Below, piece after piece: positions 8,876 to 17,073 of a stretch of 64,000 bases of DNA. Position 1 is the first letter of the stretch; every line of letters starts with the position of its first letter. Both the position numbers and the translations under genes were made by a program. This stretch comes from DTFZ01 sp050260375 (GTDB lineage: Bacteria > Bacillota > Clostridia > Christensenellales > SZUA-584). The stretch spans positions 130,698-194,697 of the forward strand of contig JBLNCA010000006.1 of the NCBI GenBank assembly GCA_050260375.1, in the 5' to 3' direction. Under the pieces are notes generated by a model. The model saw only the letters and a program-made list of their open reading frames with translations. It was not told the DNA's origin and ran no database searches.

Positions 8876-9823
8876 TTATACCAGCTCTTTTAATACGCCG
8901 AGAAGCGAAGCCTTTACTTCGTCAAGCTTGCCCTGAGTGCAGCAGCCTGCGGCGTTTTTATGCCCGCCTCCGCCCATCGACGAAGCGACATTGCATACGT
9001 CTATATCTCCTTTTGAGCGCAGGCTTATCTTAATGCCGTTTTTGATTTCCCTGAAGAACACGGCGATCTTTGTCTCCTCGATCTCGCGCGCAAAGTCTAC
9101 GATGTTCTCGCAGTCGGCGCCCGAAGCGCCAAACTCCTTCAAATCGCTTTGCAGCAGCGTTACGCAAGCTATCTTGCCGCCTTCGTAAATCTCAAGCCTC
9201 GAGAGCGCGCGCCCTATAAGGCGCGTAAGTACGAGCGTGCGGCGTCTGAAAAGTATGTCGGCGGCTTCGCGAAGGTCGAAAAGCTCCACAAGGTCGGCGG
9301 AATACATTAGGCATTTGCGGCCGGTGTTTGAATACGTAAAGTTGCCCGTGTCGGTGGACATCGCGATATAGAGGTACCGCGCCGTCGATTCGTCCTGCTT
9401 GACGCCCGCCTCCGACATAAGCTCGTATATTATCTCTCCCACCGAAGAAGCCTCGGCTATGTAGTTGAGCTTTGCGAACGCTTCGTTCGTTATATGATGG
9501 TCTATGTTGATGTTGTTCTTTGCCCGTTTGAATATCTTCTGTGCCTTGCCAAGCCGCGACTTGTCCGCGCAGTCCACGGCAATAGCGAGGTCGTAATCCG
9601 GCGACGCGGCGAGAAGGGATATTCCCTCGCCGGGGAAAAGCTCTGCGTATCTGTGCGGTATGCCGTCCTCGCAATATATAGTCGAGTCCTTGCCGAGCTT
9701 TTTAAGCATGGCGTCCAGCGCGAAGCTTGAACCGAGAGTGTCGCCGTCCGGCTGTATATGCGCTATCACCAGTATTTTATGTGCGTCGCCTATTGCGGTT
9801 ACGATATCCTGGAGGCTGCACAT
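8876..9823 (-). CDS. nrnA: DHH-family oligoribonuclease / pAp phosphatase NrnA
   Basis: A 315-residue DHH/DHHA1 phosphoesterase. Metal ligands are visible in AHIQPDGDT (residues 20-28), AVDCAD and IDHH, and the DHHA1 domain has the GGGGHKNAAG substrate-binding loop. In Firmicutes NrnA degrades nano-RNA and converts 3'-phosphoadenosine 5'-phosphate to AMP. It sits between rbfA and truB, the usual place in this operon. Confidence 0.94.
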   Translation of the reverse strand: MCSLQDIVTAIGDAHKILVIAHIQPDGDTLGSSFALDAMLKKLGKDSTIYCEDGIPHRYAELFPGEGISLLAASPDYDLAIAVDCADKSRLGKAQKIFKRAKNNINIDHHITNEAFAKLNYIAEASSVGEIIYELMSEAGVKQDESTARYLYIAMSTDTGNFTYSNTGRKCLMYSADLVELFDLREAADILFRRRTLVLTRLIGRALSRLEIYEGGKIACVTLLQSDLKEFGASGADCENIVDFAREIEETKIAVFFREIKNGIKISLRSKGDIDVCNVASSMGGGGHKNAAGCCTQGKLDEVKASLLGVLKELV

Positions 9824-9826
9824 GGC

Positions 9827-10165
9827 TTACACTTTCTTCAGCAGCTCGTTTATCCTGCTGCTGTATTCTATCGAAGTATCGAGTATGAACCTTATTTCGG
9901 GCAAGCGGCGTATATTGATGCGCGCGCCTATCTCGTTTTTTATAAAATGCTCCGCGTGCGTAAGCGTCTCGATAGTCGAAGCCTTCTTCTTGTCGCTGTC
10001 AAAAACGCTTATGTACGCTTTGGCGTATTTTAAATCCTTCGATATTTCGACTCGCGTAACGCTCGCCATTTCGGAGATGCGCGGGTCCTTCATATCGCTG
10101 CGTATGATATCGCTGAGAGCCCTCTTAAACTCGGATTCAATTACAGCCAGTCTGTTTTTAGGCAC
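9827..10165 (-). CDS. rbfA: 30S ribosome-binding factor RbfA
   Basis: A 112-residue KH-fold protein that binds free 30S subunits and assists 16S rRNA 5'-end maturation. MPKNRLAVIESEFKRALSDII at the start and the SVTRVEISKDLKYAKAYISV strand are family hallmarks. It overlaps the infB stop by one base and precedes nrnA by 3 bp. Confidence 0.96.
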   Translation of the reverse strand: MPKNRLAVIESEFKRALSDIIRSDMKDPRISEMASVTRVEISKDLKYAKAYISVFDSDKKKASTIETLTHAEHFIKNEIGARINIRRLPEIRFILDTSIEYSSRINELLKKV

Positions 10166-12822
10166 TATCTCTCGATCTCCTGCATTTCATAAGATTCTAT
10201 TACGTCGCCTTCCTTAATGTCGTTATAGTTTTTAAGCGTTATACCGCATTCATAACCCTGATTGACTTCCTTGGCGTCGTCCTTAAACCGCTTGAGCGAC
10301 GCAATGGAGCCTTCGAATACGACGACGTTGTCGCGCAGCAGCCTTGCGGACGCATTGCGCACTATCTTGCCGTCCGTCACATAGGAACCGGCAATAGTGC
10401 CTATGCTCGAGACGTTGAATATCGTCCTGACTTCCGCGTGGCCGAGAACCACCTCTTTGAACTCCGGCGCGAGCATGCCCTTCATCGCAAGCTCTATATC
10501 CTCTATTGCCTTATATATGACGCGGTATACCCTGATTTCTACCTTTTCCTTATCGGCCTCTATCCTTGCCATGCTGTCCGGGCGAACGTTGAAGCCTATG
10601 ATTATCGCGTTGGACGCGGTAGCGAGCATTACGTCCATCGCCTTTATCGCTCCGACGCCGGCGTGTATTACGTTAACCTTCACATCTTTGTTGCTCAGCT
10701 TTTCGAACGCCTGCTTAACCGCCTCGACTGAACCCTGTACGTCCGCCTTGACGACTATGTTGAGTTCTTTTACCTTTCCTTCTTCTACCTGGCTGAACAA
10801 ATCGTCCAGCGACACCTTCGAAAGGTTTTTGAGCATGTCGGCTTTTTGCTTGTCTTTACGCTCTTCCGCGACCTGTCTTGAAAGCTTATCCTGTTCTACT
10901 GCGTAAATGATATCGCCCGCGACAGGCACTTCCGAGAACCCTACGACTTCAACGGGCTGCGACGGATAAGCTGCCTCCACCCTGTTGCCCATGTCGTCCA
11001 TCATGGCGCGCACCCTGCCGTAAGCCGTGCCCGCTACTATCATATCCGAAACGTGCAGCGTGCCGTTCTGAACGAGCACCGTGGCTACCGGGCCTCTGCC
11101 TTTGTCGAGCTTGGCTTCGACAATGATACCCTTCGCCAGCCTGTTCGGGTTCGCTTTAAGTTCCTGCACTTCGGAAACGAGTATTACCATCTCGAGCAGA
11201 TGGTCAAGCCCTTCCTTAGTTACCGCGGATACGGGCACCATTACGGTATCGCCACCCCATTCCTCTGCAACAAGGCCATACTCGGTCAAATCCTGCATTA
11301 CCTTCATCGGATTTGCGTCTGGCTTGTCTATCTTGTTTATCGCCACGATAATAGGAACGTTGGCGGCTTTAGCATGGTTTATAGCTTCTACGGTCTGCGG
11401 CATTACGCCGTCGTCCGCGGCGACGACGAGTATTACGACGTCCGTCGCCTGCGCGCCTCTGGCGCGCATCGCGGTGAACGCTTCGTGGCCCGGAGTATCG
11501 AGGAACGTAATATCATGGCCGTTGTGCTTTATAGTGTACGCGCCTATATGCTGCGTTATACCGCCCGCTTCATGTTCGGTAACGCGCGTCTTGCGTATAG
11601 CGTCGAGCAGCGACGTTTTGCCGTGGTCGACATGCCCCATCACCGTAACGACAGGAGGACGCGGCACAAGATCGCTCTCGGCGTCGGCGATATCCCCTTC
11701 GTCCAAAACGTCTTCAGCCGTCTTTTCGAGCTTAAGCTCCAGGTCTATATTGAACTCCGAGCATATGAGCTGGGCCGTGTCATAGTCGAGTTCGGAATTG
11801 ATATTGCACATCATGCCGAGCATTAAAAGCTTCTTCAATATCTCCGCGACCGGTTTGCCCGTCTTTTCCGCGAGCGATTTTACCGATATCGCACTCGTCG
11901 TCATAACCGCTTTATCGATGACGACAGTAGGAATAGGCGCAGACGAGGTCTTCAGTTTGGAGCGCTTCTTCGCCCTGTACCTGGACTCTTCGCTGCCGTC
12001 AAGAACGGCTTGCTCCAGCAGTATTTTCTTGCTTACTTTTGACCTGTCGTCCCATTTATATGTCTCTTCACGATGCTTTTTTGCGTTGTTCTTTTTTTCA
12101 AGCGGGACAAAATTCGTCGTTACCGTACTGGCAACTTCAACGCTCTGCGGACGCTGCCCGGGGCGCTGGCCGGCACGCTGCCCTGCGGAGCGCTGGTCGC
12201 CTTGCGGACGCTGGCCCTGCGGGCGATTGTCGCGCACAGCTTTATCCTGAGATTGCGTACGCGCGCCGCTTTTGTCCTGCCGCTGGTCTTTGGGCTGCTG
12301 CCTCTGCCTCTGGCCTTGGGGCTGCTGCCACTGGGAGGGGCCGCTCTTTTCCTGAGGCTCTGGCTTCGGAGCTTCAGGCTTTTGCGGTTCCGGCGCTGCG
12401 GTAGTTTCCGCAGCTTCATTCACACCCCCAAATGCCTCACGGCTTTTTGGGGACCCCGTATTTGTTGCGGCCTTTTCGCTTGCGGCCGGTTTTTCCATTT
12501 CGGCCGCTGGCTGTTCTTCCGCGGCTTTATCAGTTTCCTGCGGCTGTTCTTTTACGGGTTCAGCCTGCTGGTTTTGAGCAATAGCTTCCTGCTCCGCCCT
12601 CGCGGCCTCGGCGGCACGGGCGGCTTCGGCAGCTTCCTGCTGCTCTCTTAGCCTCTTTTCTTCAGCTTCTGCACGTACGATCTTTAAAAGCTCCGCTTCG
12701 ATACGCTTTAGCGTGGCCAAATGGTTTTGAACGCTGCTCTGAAGCGACTCCATCTTAGTCACAGTATCCCTGGACTTGGCGATAAGCTGCTTATTTATAT
12801 CAATTATTTTAAGTTTACTCAT
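10165..12822 (-). CDS. infB: Translation initiation factor IF-2 with embedded repeat element
   Basis: An 885-residue IF-2 that brings fMet-tRNA to the 30S subunit. A helical N-terminal segment is followed by a disordered A/E/Q/P/R-rich linker (about 60-240), an IF2N domain (ISVKSLAEKTGKPVAEILKK, near 310), the GTPase domain (GHVDHGKTS, DTPGHEAF, NKID) and C-terminal domains. Residues about 121-135 (NTGSPKSREAFGGVN) are the translation of a palindromic element described separately, inserted in frame in the disordered linker where it is likely tolerated. AAGGGAG eight bases before ATG 12822 sets the start. It overlaps ylxQ by 8 bp. Confidence 0.97.
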   Translation of the reverse strand: MSKLKIIDINKQLIAKSRDTVTKMESLQSSVQNHLATLKRIEAELLKIVRAEAEEKRLREQQEAAEAARAAEAARAEQEAIAQNQQAEPVKEQPQETDKAAEEQPAAEMEKPAASEKAATNTGSPKSREAFGGVNEAAETTAAPEPQKPEAPKPEPQEKSGPSQWQQPQGQRQRQQPKDQRQDKSGARTQSQDKAVRDNRPQGQRPQGDQRSAGQRAGQRPGQRPQSVEVASTVTTNFVPLEKKNNAKKHREETYKWDDRSKVSKKILLEQAVLDGSEESRYRAKKRSKLKTSSAPIPTVVIDKAVMTTSAISVKSLAEKTGKPVAEILKKLLMLGMMCNINSELDYDTAQLICSEFNIDLELKLEKTAEDVLDEGDIADAESDLVPRPPVVTVMGHVDHGKTSLLDAIRKTRVTEHEAGGITQHIGAYTIKHNGHDITFLDTPGHEAFTAMRARGAQATDVVILVVAADDGVMPQTVEAINHAKAANVPIIVAINKIDKPDANPMKVMQDLTEYGLVAEEWGGDTVMVPVSAVTKEGLDHLLEMVILVSEVQELKANPNRLAKGIIVEAKLDKGRGPVATVLVQNGTLHVSDMIVAGTAYGRVRAMMDDMGNRVEAAYPSQPVEVVGFSEVPVAGDIIYAVEQDKLSRQVAEERKDKQKADMLKNLSKVSLDDLFSQVEEGKVKELNIVVKADVQGSVEAVKQAFEKLSNKDVKVNVIHAGVGAIKAMDVMLATASNAIIIGFNVRPDSMARIEADKEKVEIRVYRVIYKAIEDIELAMKGMLAPEFKEVVLGHAEVRTIFNVSSIGTIAGSYVTDGKIVRNASARLLRDNVVVFEGSIASLKRFKDDAKEVNQGYECGITLKNYNDIKEGDVIESYEMQEIER
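12421..12461. repeat. Palindromic element copy 1, inside infB
   Basis: Plus strand reads CACACCCCC, an imperfect stem AAATGCC/GGCTTTTT, then GGGGACCCCGTAT. It is read in frame on the minus strand as NTGSPKSREAFGG. The arms have diverged (AAATG against TTTTT), suggesting an old insertion. Confidence 0.88.
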
Positions 12823-13141
12823 GCACGCTACTCCCTTGACCACCATCAAAATATTCTTTTATCGTATCGGCAAAAGCTTTATCAGTTATTCCAACCACCA
12901 TAATTCCCCTTCTGCCTATTGAATGACCCAATCTATCATAACCGCTCACTGTCAAAACATCAACGTTATTTTTGCCGCACATATATATAAACTTCTTTCT
13001 GCTCTGGGGAGAAATACCCTCCGCAAGCAGCAACAGGCGCACCTTGCCCCGCTTTAGCCCCGCCTCGCAGGCTGCTGTCCCCGTAAGCGTCTTCCCCGCG
13101 CGGTGGGCAAATCCCAAATAAGACAAACTATTTGAGGCCAC
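12815..13141 (-). CDS. L7Ae-family RNA-binding protein (YlxQ-like)
   Basis: A 108-residue protein of the L7Ae/L30e/S12e fold that usually binds kink-turn RNA. The N-terminus LSYLGFAHRAGKTLTG matches YlxQ, encoded between ylxR and infB in Firmicutes. The only in-frame early start is GTG at 13141, overlapping the end of ylxR by 14 bp; the gene overlaps the infB start by 8 bp. Its cellular role is not settled. Confidence 0.88.
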   Translation of the reverse strand: MASNSLSYLGFAHRAGKTLTGTAACEAGLKRGKVRLLLLAEGISPQSRKKFIYMCGKNNVDVLTVSGYDRLGHSIGRRGIMVVGITDKAFADTIKEYFDGGQGSSVHE

Positions 13142-13379
13142 GCCGCAGTATCACCCGCTTAATAGCGCTGTACGCCTCTTCGCTCATTGACGTTTCAAGC
13201 GCCCTGTCGAACGCTTTTATCTTTTTAGCTTTATCGAGGCATTCCACGTTGGGGCAAAGATAAGCCCCTCTGCCGTGCGCCTTGCCGGTTTCGTCGGGAA
13301 ACAGGCCGTCCTCCGACGCCACGACCCGCACGAGCTCTTTTTTAGGCCTGCTTTCACGGCAGGCTATGCACATCCGCAT
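13128..13379 (-). CDS. YlxR/DUF448 nucleic-acid-binding protein
   Basis: An 83-residue YlxR-family protein starting MRMCIACRESRPKKELVRVV and containing GRGAYLCPN. The family is small, basic and always near nusA-infB; an RNA-binding or regulatory role has been proposed. No Shine-Dalgarno sequence precedes ATG 13379, so translation may depend on the upstream nusA, whose stop is about 57 bp away. Confidence 0.9.
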   Translation of the reverse strand: MRMCIACRESRPKKELVRVVASEDGLFPDETGKAHGRGAYLCPNVECLDKAKKIKAFDRALETSMSEEAYSAIKRVILRRGLK

Positions 13380-13436
13380 AGGTATTTTTTTCGTTTTCGT
13401 TTGTGACCACCGCCGTTATACGTTAAGTTTTTATCG

Positions 13437-14549
13437 TTAAAACCCGAAATCGTCTTCAAGTATATCGCTGGTTTGGGGCTCCTCCGCTTCACCGTCCTTT
13501 TTTTCGAACAGCGCTTCCTCTATCTGCGTCTGGCTCTTTATGTCTATCTTCCACCCGGTAAGCTTGGCTGCGAGTCGCGCGTTCTGCCCTTCGCGGCCAA
13601 TGGCGAGCGAAAGCTGGTAATCGGGCACGACGACTTTTGCGGCCTTTTCCGACTCGTTTATCTGTACCATCAGCACCTTCGCGGGACGCAGCGAGTTAGC
13701 GATGAATTCTATAGGGTCGGCGCTCCATGGAATGACGTCTATCTTCTCGTTGCCTATTTCGGCGACTATTCTGTCTATCCGCGAACCTTTCTGGCCAACG
13801 CACGAACCTACGGGGTCTACGTTTTCATCCTCCGAATAAACGGCTATCTTAGTGCGCGAACCCGCTTCGCGCGCTATGCTCTTAATCTGAACGACGTTCT
13901 GCATTATCTCGGGCACTTCTATCTCAAACAGGCGTTTAAGCAGCCCCGGGTGCGTGCGCGAAACCACTATCTGAGGCCCCTTCGTCGTCTTCCTGACTTC
14001 CATAACATACACTTTTATATGGTCGTTTATATTGTACTTTTCGCCGGATATGCACTCCGATATGGGCATTATGCCTTCCGCGTTGTCAAGCTCAAGCAGT
14101 ATGCTGTTCTTGTCGACGCGGTGTATCACCGCGTTCATAAGCTCGCCTTCACGCTCTATGAACTTGTCAAACACTACGCCGCGCTCCGCTTCGCGCAAAC
14201 GGTGCACTACTACCTGCTTTGCGGTCTGTGCGGCTATCCTTCCGAACGAGCCCGGCGTTACCTCTACTTCGATAATATCGCCCGGCTCATACGCTATGTT
14301 TACCTTTTGAGCGTCGGCAAGCGACATTTCCAACGATTCGTCTTGCACTTCCTCCACGACGGTTTTCTTTGCGTACACCTTGAAAGAACCGTCGTTGCTG
14401 TCGACGGCCACACGGACATTCTGGGCGGAACCGTAGTTTTTCTTGTATGCGGAAACAAGCGCATTCTCAATAGCGTCTATAAGCACGCTCTTATCGATGC
14501 CCTTTTCCTTTTCCAATGCATCTATTGCGTTAATAAATTCCGTGTTCAT
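13437..14549 (-). CDS. nusA: Transcription termination/antitermination factor NusA
   Basis: A 370-residue NusA: an N-terminal RNA-polymerase-binding domain (to ~125), an S1 domain (about 130-200, with GEKYNINDHIKVYV) and two KH domains (GSRIDRIVAEIGNEKIDVI and REGQNARLAAKLTGWKIDI). It lacks the C-terminal acidic repeats of proteobacterial NusA, as is normal in Firmicutes. Two ATGs are adjacent; the second (14549) has six bases after GGAGG and is preferred over 14552. It is the second gene of the rimP operon. Confidence 0.97.
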   Translation of the reverse strand: MNTEFINAIDALEKEKGIDKSVLIDAIENALVSAYKKNYGSAQNVRVAVDSNDGSFKVYAKKTVVEEVQDESLEMSLADAQKVNIAYEPGDIIEVEVTPGSFGRIAAQTAKQVVVHRLREAERGVVFDKFIEREGELMNAVIHRVDKNSILLELDNAEGIMPISECISGEKYNINDHIKVYVMEVRKTTKGPQIVVSRTHPGLLKRLFEIEVPEIMQNVVQIKSIAREAGSRTKIAVYSEDENVDPVGSCVGQKGSRIDRIVAEIGNEKIDVIPWSADPIEFIANSLRPAKVLMVQINESEKAAKVVVPDYQLSLAIGREGQNARLAAKLTGWKIDIKSQTQIEEALFEKKDGEAEEPQTSDILEDDFGF

Positions 14550-14562
14550 CATTACCCTCCGT

Positions 14563-15030
14563 TTATATATCCACGTGAAGCTTTACAACAGCGGTCTCTT
14601 TATAAGCATAAGTATTAAGGCTTCCGTTTGTTTTCACAGTAAATCCGTTATCGTCGCAGCTTATAAGCTCGCCCGTAAACTCTTTTCTGCCCTCTTTGGC
14701 GCCGTACAGCTTTATGTCCACTTTTTTGCCTATGCTGCGCTTAAAATCCGACGGCTCTTTTAACGGCCTGTCAAGCCCCGGCGACGATACGCACAGATAA
14801 TACGGGCCCTCAATTGGGTCCTTGGCGTCGATAGCAGGCTCTATAAGGCGGCTTATGCTCTCGCAGTCGTCAAGGCCTATGCCGCCCGGCTTGTCTGCAT
14901 AGATAATAAGCTCCTTTGCGCCGCCTGTGCTGTTAAGCTCGACTCCGACATATTCATAGCCGCTGCCTTCGATTATAGGCCTGACTATTTCCTCAACTAT
15001 ATTTTCGTATTTATTTGCTATATTAAACAC
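14563..15030 (-). CDS. rimP: Ribosome maturation factor RimP
   Basis: A 155-residue RimP needed for 30S maturation: N-terminal alpha/beta domain (SGYEYVGVELNSTGG, ISRLIEPAID, VSSPGLDRPL) and a C-terminal SH3-like barrel. The start is odd. The only in-frame GTG/ATG-type codon (15030) overlaps its own ribosome site (AAGGAGTG). A correctly spaced initiation codon would be ATA, three codons later, so the true N-terminus is uncertain by about four residues. It is the first gene of the nusA-infB operon. Confidence 0.93.
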   Translation of the reverse strand: MFNIANKYENIVEEIVRPIIEGSGYEYVGVELNSTGGAKELIIYADKPGGIGLDDCESISRLIEPAIDAKDPIEGPYYLCVSSPGLDRPLKEPSDFKRSIGKKVDIKLYGAKEGRKEFTGELISCDDNGFTVKTNGSLNTYAYKETAVVKLHVDI

Positions 15031-15116
15031 TCCTTGCGCGCCCGAAAAAGATTTTGTTGTTAGTTTGGATAAATTGCATATGTTTTAACGGGCCGATTCG
15101 GGGATTCAGCAATTTA

Positions 15117-15139
15117 AAAGAGTGGGTCTCACCCACTCT
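15117..15139 (-). promoter_or_regulatory. Hairpin in the rimP-nusA leader (possible attenuator)
   Basis: On the minus strand, a perfect 9 bp stem AGAGTGGGT/ACCCACTCT closes a GAG loop and is followed by TTT then AAATT. It lies between the strong promoter at 15161-15189 and rimP, starting ~15 nt after the predicted transcript start. It could be a weak terminator controlling the operon or an mRNA-stabilising 5' hairpin. Confidence 0.55.
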
Positions 15140-15160
15140 AAACTGAATCTAGCGGTAATT

Positions 15161-15189
15161 ATAATAACATAATATGCATAAAAGTGCAA
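15161..15189 (-). promoter_or_regulatory. Promoter of the rimP-nusA-infB operon
   Basis: -35 TTGCAC (15189-15184), 17 bp, -10 TATTAT (15166-15161) with an upstream TG (extended -10). It is ~130 bp before rimP and downstream of pgeF. Confidence 0.72.
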
Positions 15190-15311
15190 GCCATTTTATA
15201 TATGAAAGCGGGAAAAACTAAACAGAGAAAGGCTTTTCTGCCGCTTTGTCCGATGCTTTTCCCGGCGTCAGGCTCACCAACGGCAACGACCGCTTCACTG
15301 TAAAAAACGCC

Positions 15312-16133
15312 TTAAGCATCCGTGAGCATTATGACCGCGGCCATGGAGCCCGTGCGTCCGTTGTCCCTCCTGTGCGAGAAAAACAGCTCCTCGCCGTCAT
15401 AGGTGCACAGCCCGGATTCCGTGATGTTACCGGCGCGAATACCCGCATTCAGCATATCTATTACGCACGACCGGGCAAGGTGCAGATGCGTCCTGCCGCC
15501 GCGCGTCTCAACGGTATCCTTTCCGAACTCCCTTAAGAACAAGCCGCTCACATCCTGCCCGACCTCGTACCGCTCCGGGCCGATGCAGGGGCCTACGGCG
15601 GCAAGTATGTCGCCGGCATTGCTGCCGAGAGAGATCAGCGCCTTAACCGCGTTTGCCGCCATATGCGCGACGACTCCGCGCCAGCCCGCATGACAGACTG
15701 CGGCGCAGCGTTTCACCGGGTCATAAAAAAACAGAGGCACGCAATCGGCGTGAAAGGATATCAATGGCAGCTGCGTTTCGTCCGTATAGAGCCCGTCGCA
15801 TACTTCGGGAACGCAGTCCCTCGTTATGCCGCAGCCCGAGTCGGTATGCGTCGCCTTATAAAGCAGCGCGCTGTGCGCATAATTAATAGACACGGCTTTA
15901 TTATGGTCAAAACCCGCGGCTTTGCCGAACCTTTTTAAATTTTCCAGGAAATTTTCGGGGCTCTGTTCCCTCTTTTTACTGAAATTCAGCGTATTGTACG
16001 GCGCCGGGCTTACGCCGCCAACCCTTGTGGAAAACGCGCATACCACTCCGCCCGCTTCTTCAAAGGACGGTATTGTAAGATATTTAAGCCCGTATTTTTC
16101 TCTGAGCGTGAATCCTTGATTTATATTGTGCAT
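15312..16133 (-). CDS. pgeF: Peptidoglycan editing factor PgeF (laccase-domain, YfiH family)
   Basis: A 273-residue multicopper-polyphenol-oxidase-like protein. Conserved metal and active-site motifs are STRVGGVS, FHADCVPLFFYD, VCHAGWRG and GPCIGPERYEVG. In E. coli the homologue removes wrong amino acids from UDP-MurNAc intermediates; other members act on purine nucleosides, so the substrate here is inferred. It follows nrdR by 2 bp and is probably co-transcribed with it. Confidence 0.88.
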   Translation of the reverse strand: MHNINQGFTLREKYGLKYLTIPSFEEAGGVVCAFSTRVGGVSPAPYNTLNFSKKREQSPENFLENLKRFGKAAGFDHNKAVSINYAHSALLYKATHTDSGCGITRDCVPEVCDGLYTDETQLPLISFHADCVPLFFYDPVKRCAAVCHAGWRGVVAHMAANAVKALISLGSNAGDILAAVGPCIGPERYEVGQDVSGLFLREFGKDTVETRGGRTHLHLARSCVIDMLNAGIRAGNITESGLCTYDGEELFFSHRRDNGRTGSMAAVIMLTDA

Positions 16134-16135
16134 GT

Positions 16136-16591
16136 CTACTTTTCTTCCAATAACGCTTGAAGCTCCTTCATGAACGTATCCACGTCCTTGAACTCCTTAT
16201 AGACGGAAGCGAAACGGACGTACGCGACGTCGTCAAGCTTTTTAAGGCCTGCCATTACGAGCTCGCCTATGTCTTTTGAAGATATCTCCTGTTTCAATGA
16301 ATTGAATATCGTTTTTTCTATACCCGCCACCAGCTCTTCTATATCGTGCATGGGAACGGGGCGCTTTTCGCAGGCTTTTATAATGCCCATCTTTATCTTG
16401 TCGGAATCAAACGGTACGCGGTCACCGTTTTTCTTTACCACCAGCAGGGGAAGGCTGTCTATCTTCTCATAAGTGGTAAAGCGCTTTTTGCATACAAGGC
16501 ATTCCCTGCGCCGCCGTATTGAACTTCCTTCGTCCGTAGGCCGGGAATCCACGACTTTACTTTCAAGGTTACCGCAATAAACACATTTCAT
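16136..16591 (-). CDS. nrdR: Transcriptional repressor NrdR
   Basis: A 151-residue NrdR: an N-terminal zinc ribbon (CVYCG ... CLVCKKRF) and an ATP-cone domain that senses dATP/ATP. It represses ribonucleotide reductase genes at paired NrdR boxes; such a pair is seen in front of nrdJ at 48307-48354 in this window. The start ATG 16591 follows a GGGGGG run. It is placed with pgeF, not with the reductase. Confidence 0.97.
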   Translation of the reverse strand: MKCVYCGNLESKVVDSRPTDEGSSIRRRRECLVCKKRFTTYEKIDSLPLLVVKKNGDRVPFDSDKIKMGIIKACEKRPVPMHDIEELVAGIEKTIFNSLKQEISSKDIGELVMAGLKKLDDVAYVRFASVYKEFKDVDTFMKELQALLEEK

Positions 16592-16624
16592 ACGTTAGCC
16601 CCCCGGAATTATAAAATCATGGAT

Positions 16625-16652
16625 ATTATATCATAAAAATCGGCAATTACAA
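16625..16652 (-). promoter_or_regulatory. nrdR-pgeF promoter
   Basis: -35 TTGTAA (16652-16647), 16 bp, -10 TATAAT (16630-16625) with TG one base upstream (extended -10), ~34 bp from the nrdR ATG. Confidence 0.68.
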
Positions 16653-16731
16653 ACCGCCGCATAAAACCCAAGGTTTATCAAGGTTGTCAGGCTTTAACCC
16701 GTGCGCCGGACCGGCAACGGAATGCTTGAAG

Positions 16732-16992
16732 TTAATCCGTATATTCCGGCATAAAATTGATGTCCACCTCTACGAGTATAACGTCCTCCCCTATCTTTCT
16801 AATGTTTTTCCACGGAATTATCTGGTCGCGCTCCCCTTTGAAAAAAAACGAAAACCTGGCGGCTCCCGGAACGACTATCGCGCATATTTTGCCCGTGCAT
16901 ATGTCGAGAACAAGGTCGCATATATAGCCCAAGCGCGCGCCGTCCACTATATTAACTACTTCCTTTTGCCTTAGCTTGCAGTATCTGGTCAT
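16732..16992 (-). CDS. YlmC/YmxH-family PRC-barrel sporulation protein
   Basis: An 86-residue PRC-barrel protein (VNIVDGARLGYICDLVLDI, then IIPWKNIRKIGEDVILVEVD) of the YlmC/YmxH family common in endospore formers, often near sigG. ATG 16992 is chosen because GAGGTG lies six bases upstream; a GTG three codons earlier overlaps that site. An inverted repeat covers the ribosome site. Function unknown. Confidence 0.85.
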   Translation of the reverse strand: MTRYCKLRQKEVVNIVDGARLGYICDLVLDICTGKICAIVVPGAARFSFFFKGERDQIIPWKNIRKIGEDVILVEVDINFMPEYTD

Positions 16993-17000
16993 GACTTTCA

Positions 17001-17025
17001 CCTCACATAATAATATATTATGAGG
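17001..17025 (-). promoter_or_regulatory. Inverted repeat covering the ylmC ribosome-binding site
   Basis: On the minus strand CCTCATAATA and TATTATGTGAGG can pair with a one-base bulge, trapping the GAGG used for ylmC. It could reduce translation or simply reflect an AT-rich palindrome between sigG and ylmC. Confidence 0.35.
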
Positions 17026-17033
17026 GAAAGCAT

Positions 17034-17060
17034 AAAAAAGACCGCAGGAAACGCGGCCTT
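17034..17060 (-). terminator. Intrinsic terminator after sigG
   Basis: Minus strand: GGCCGCG and TGCGGTC pair around a short loop and are followed by six T residues, ~14 bp past the sigG stop. Confidence 0.85.
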
Positions 17061-17073
17061 ACCGTACGGGGCG

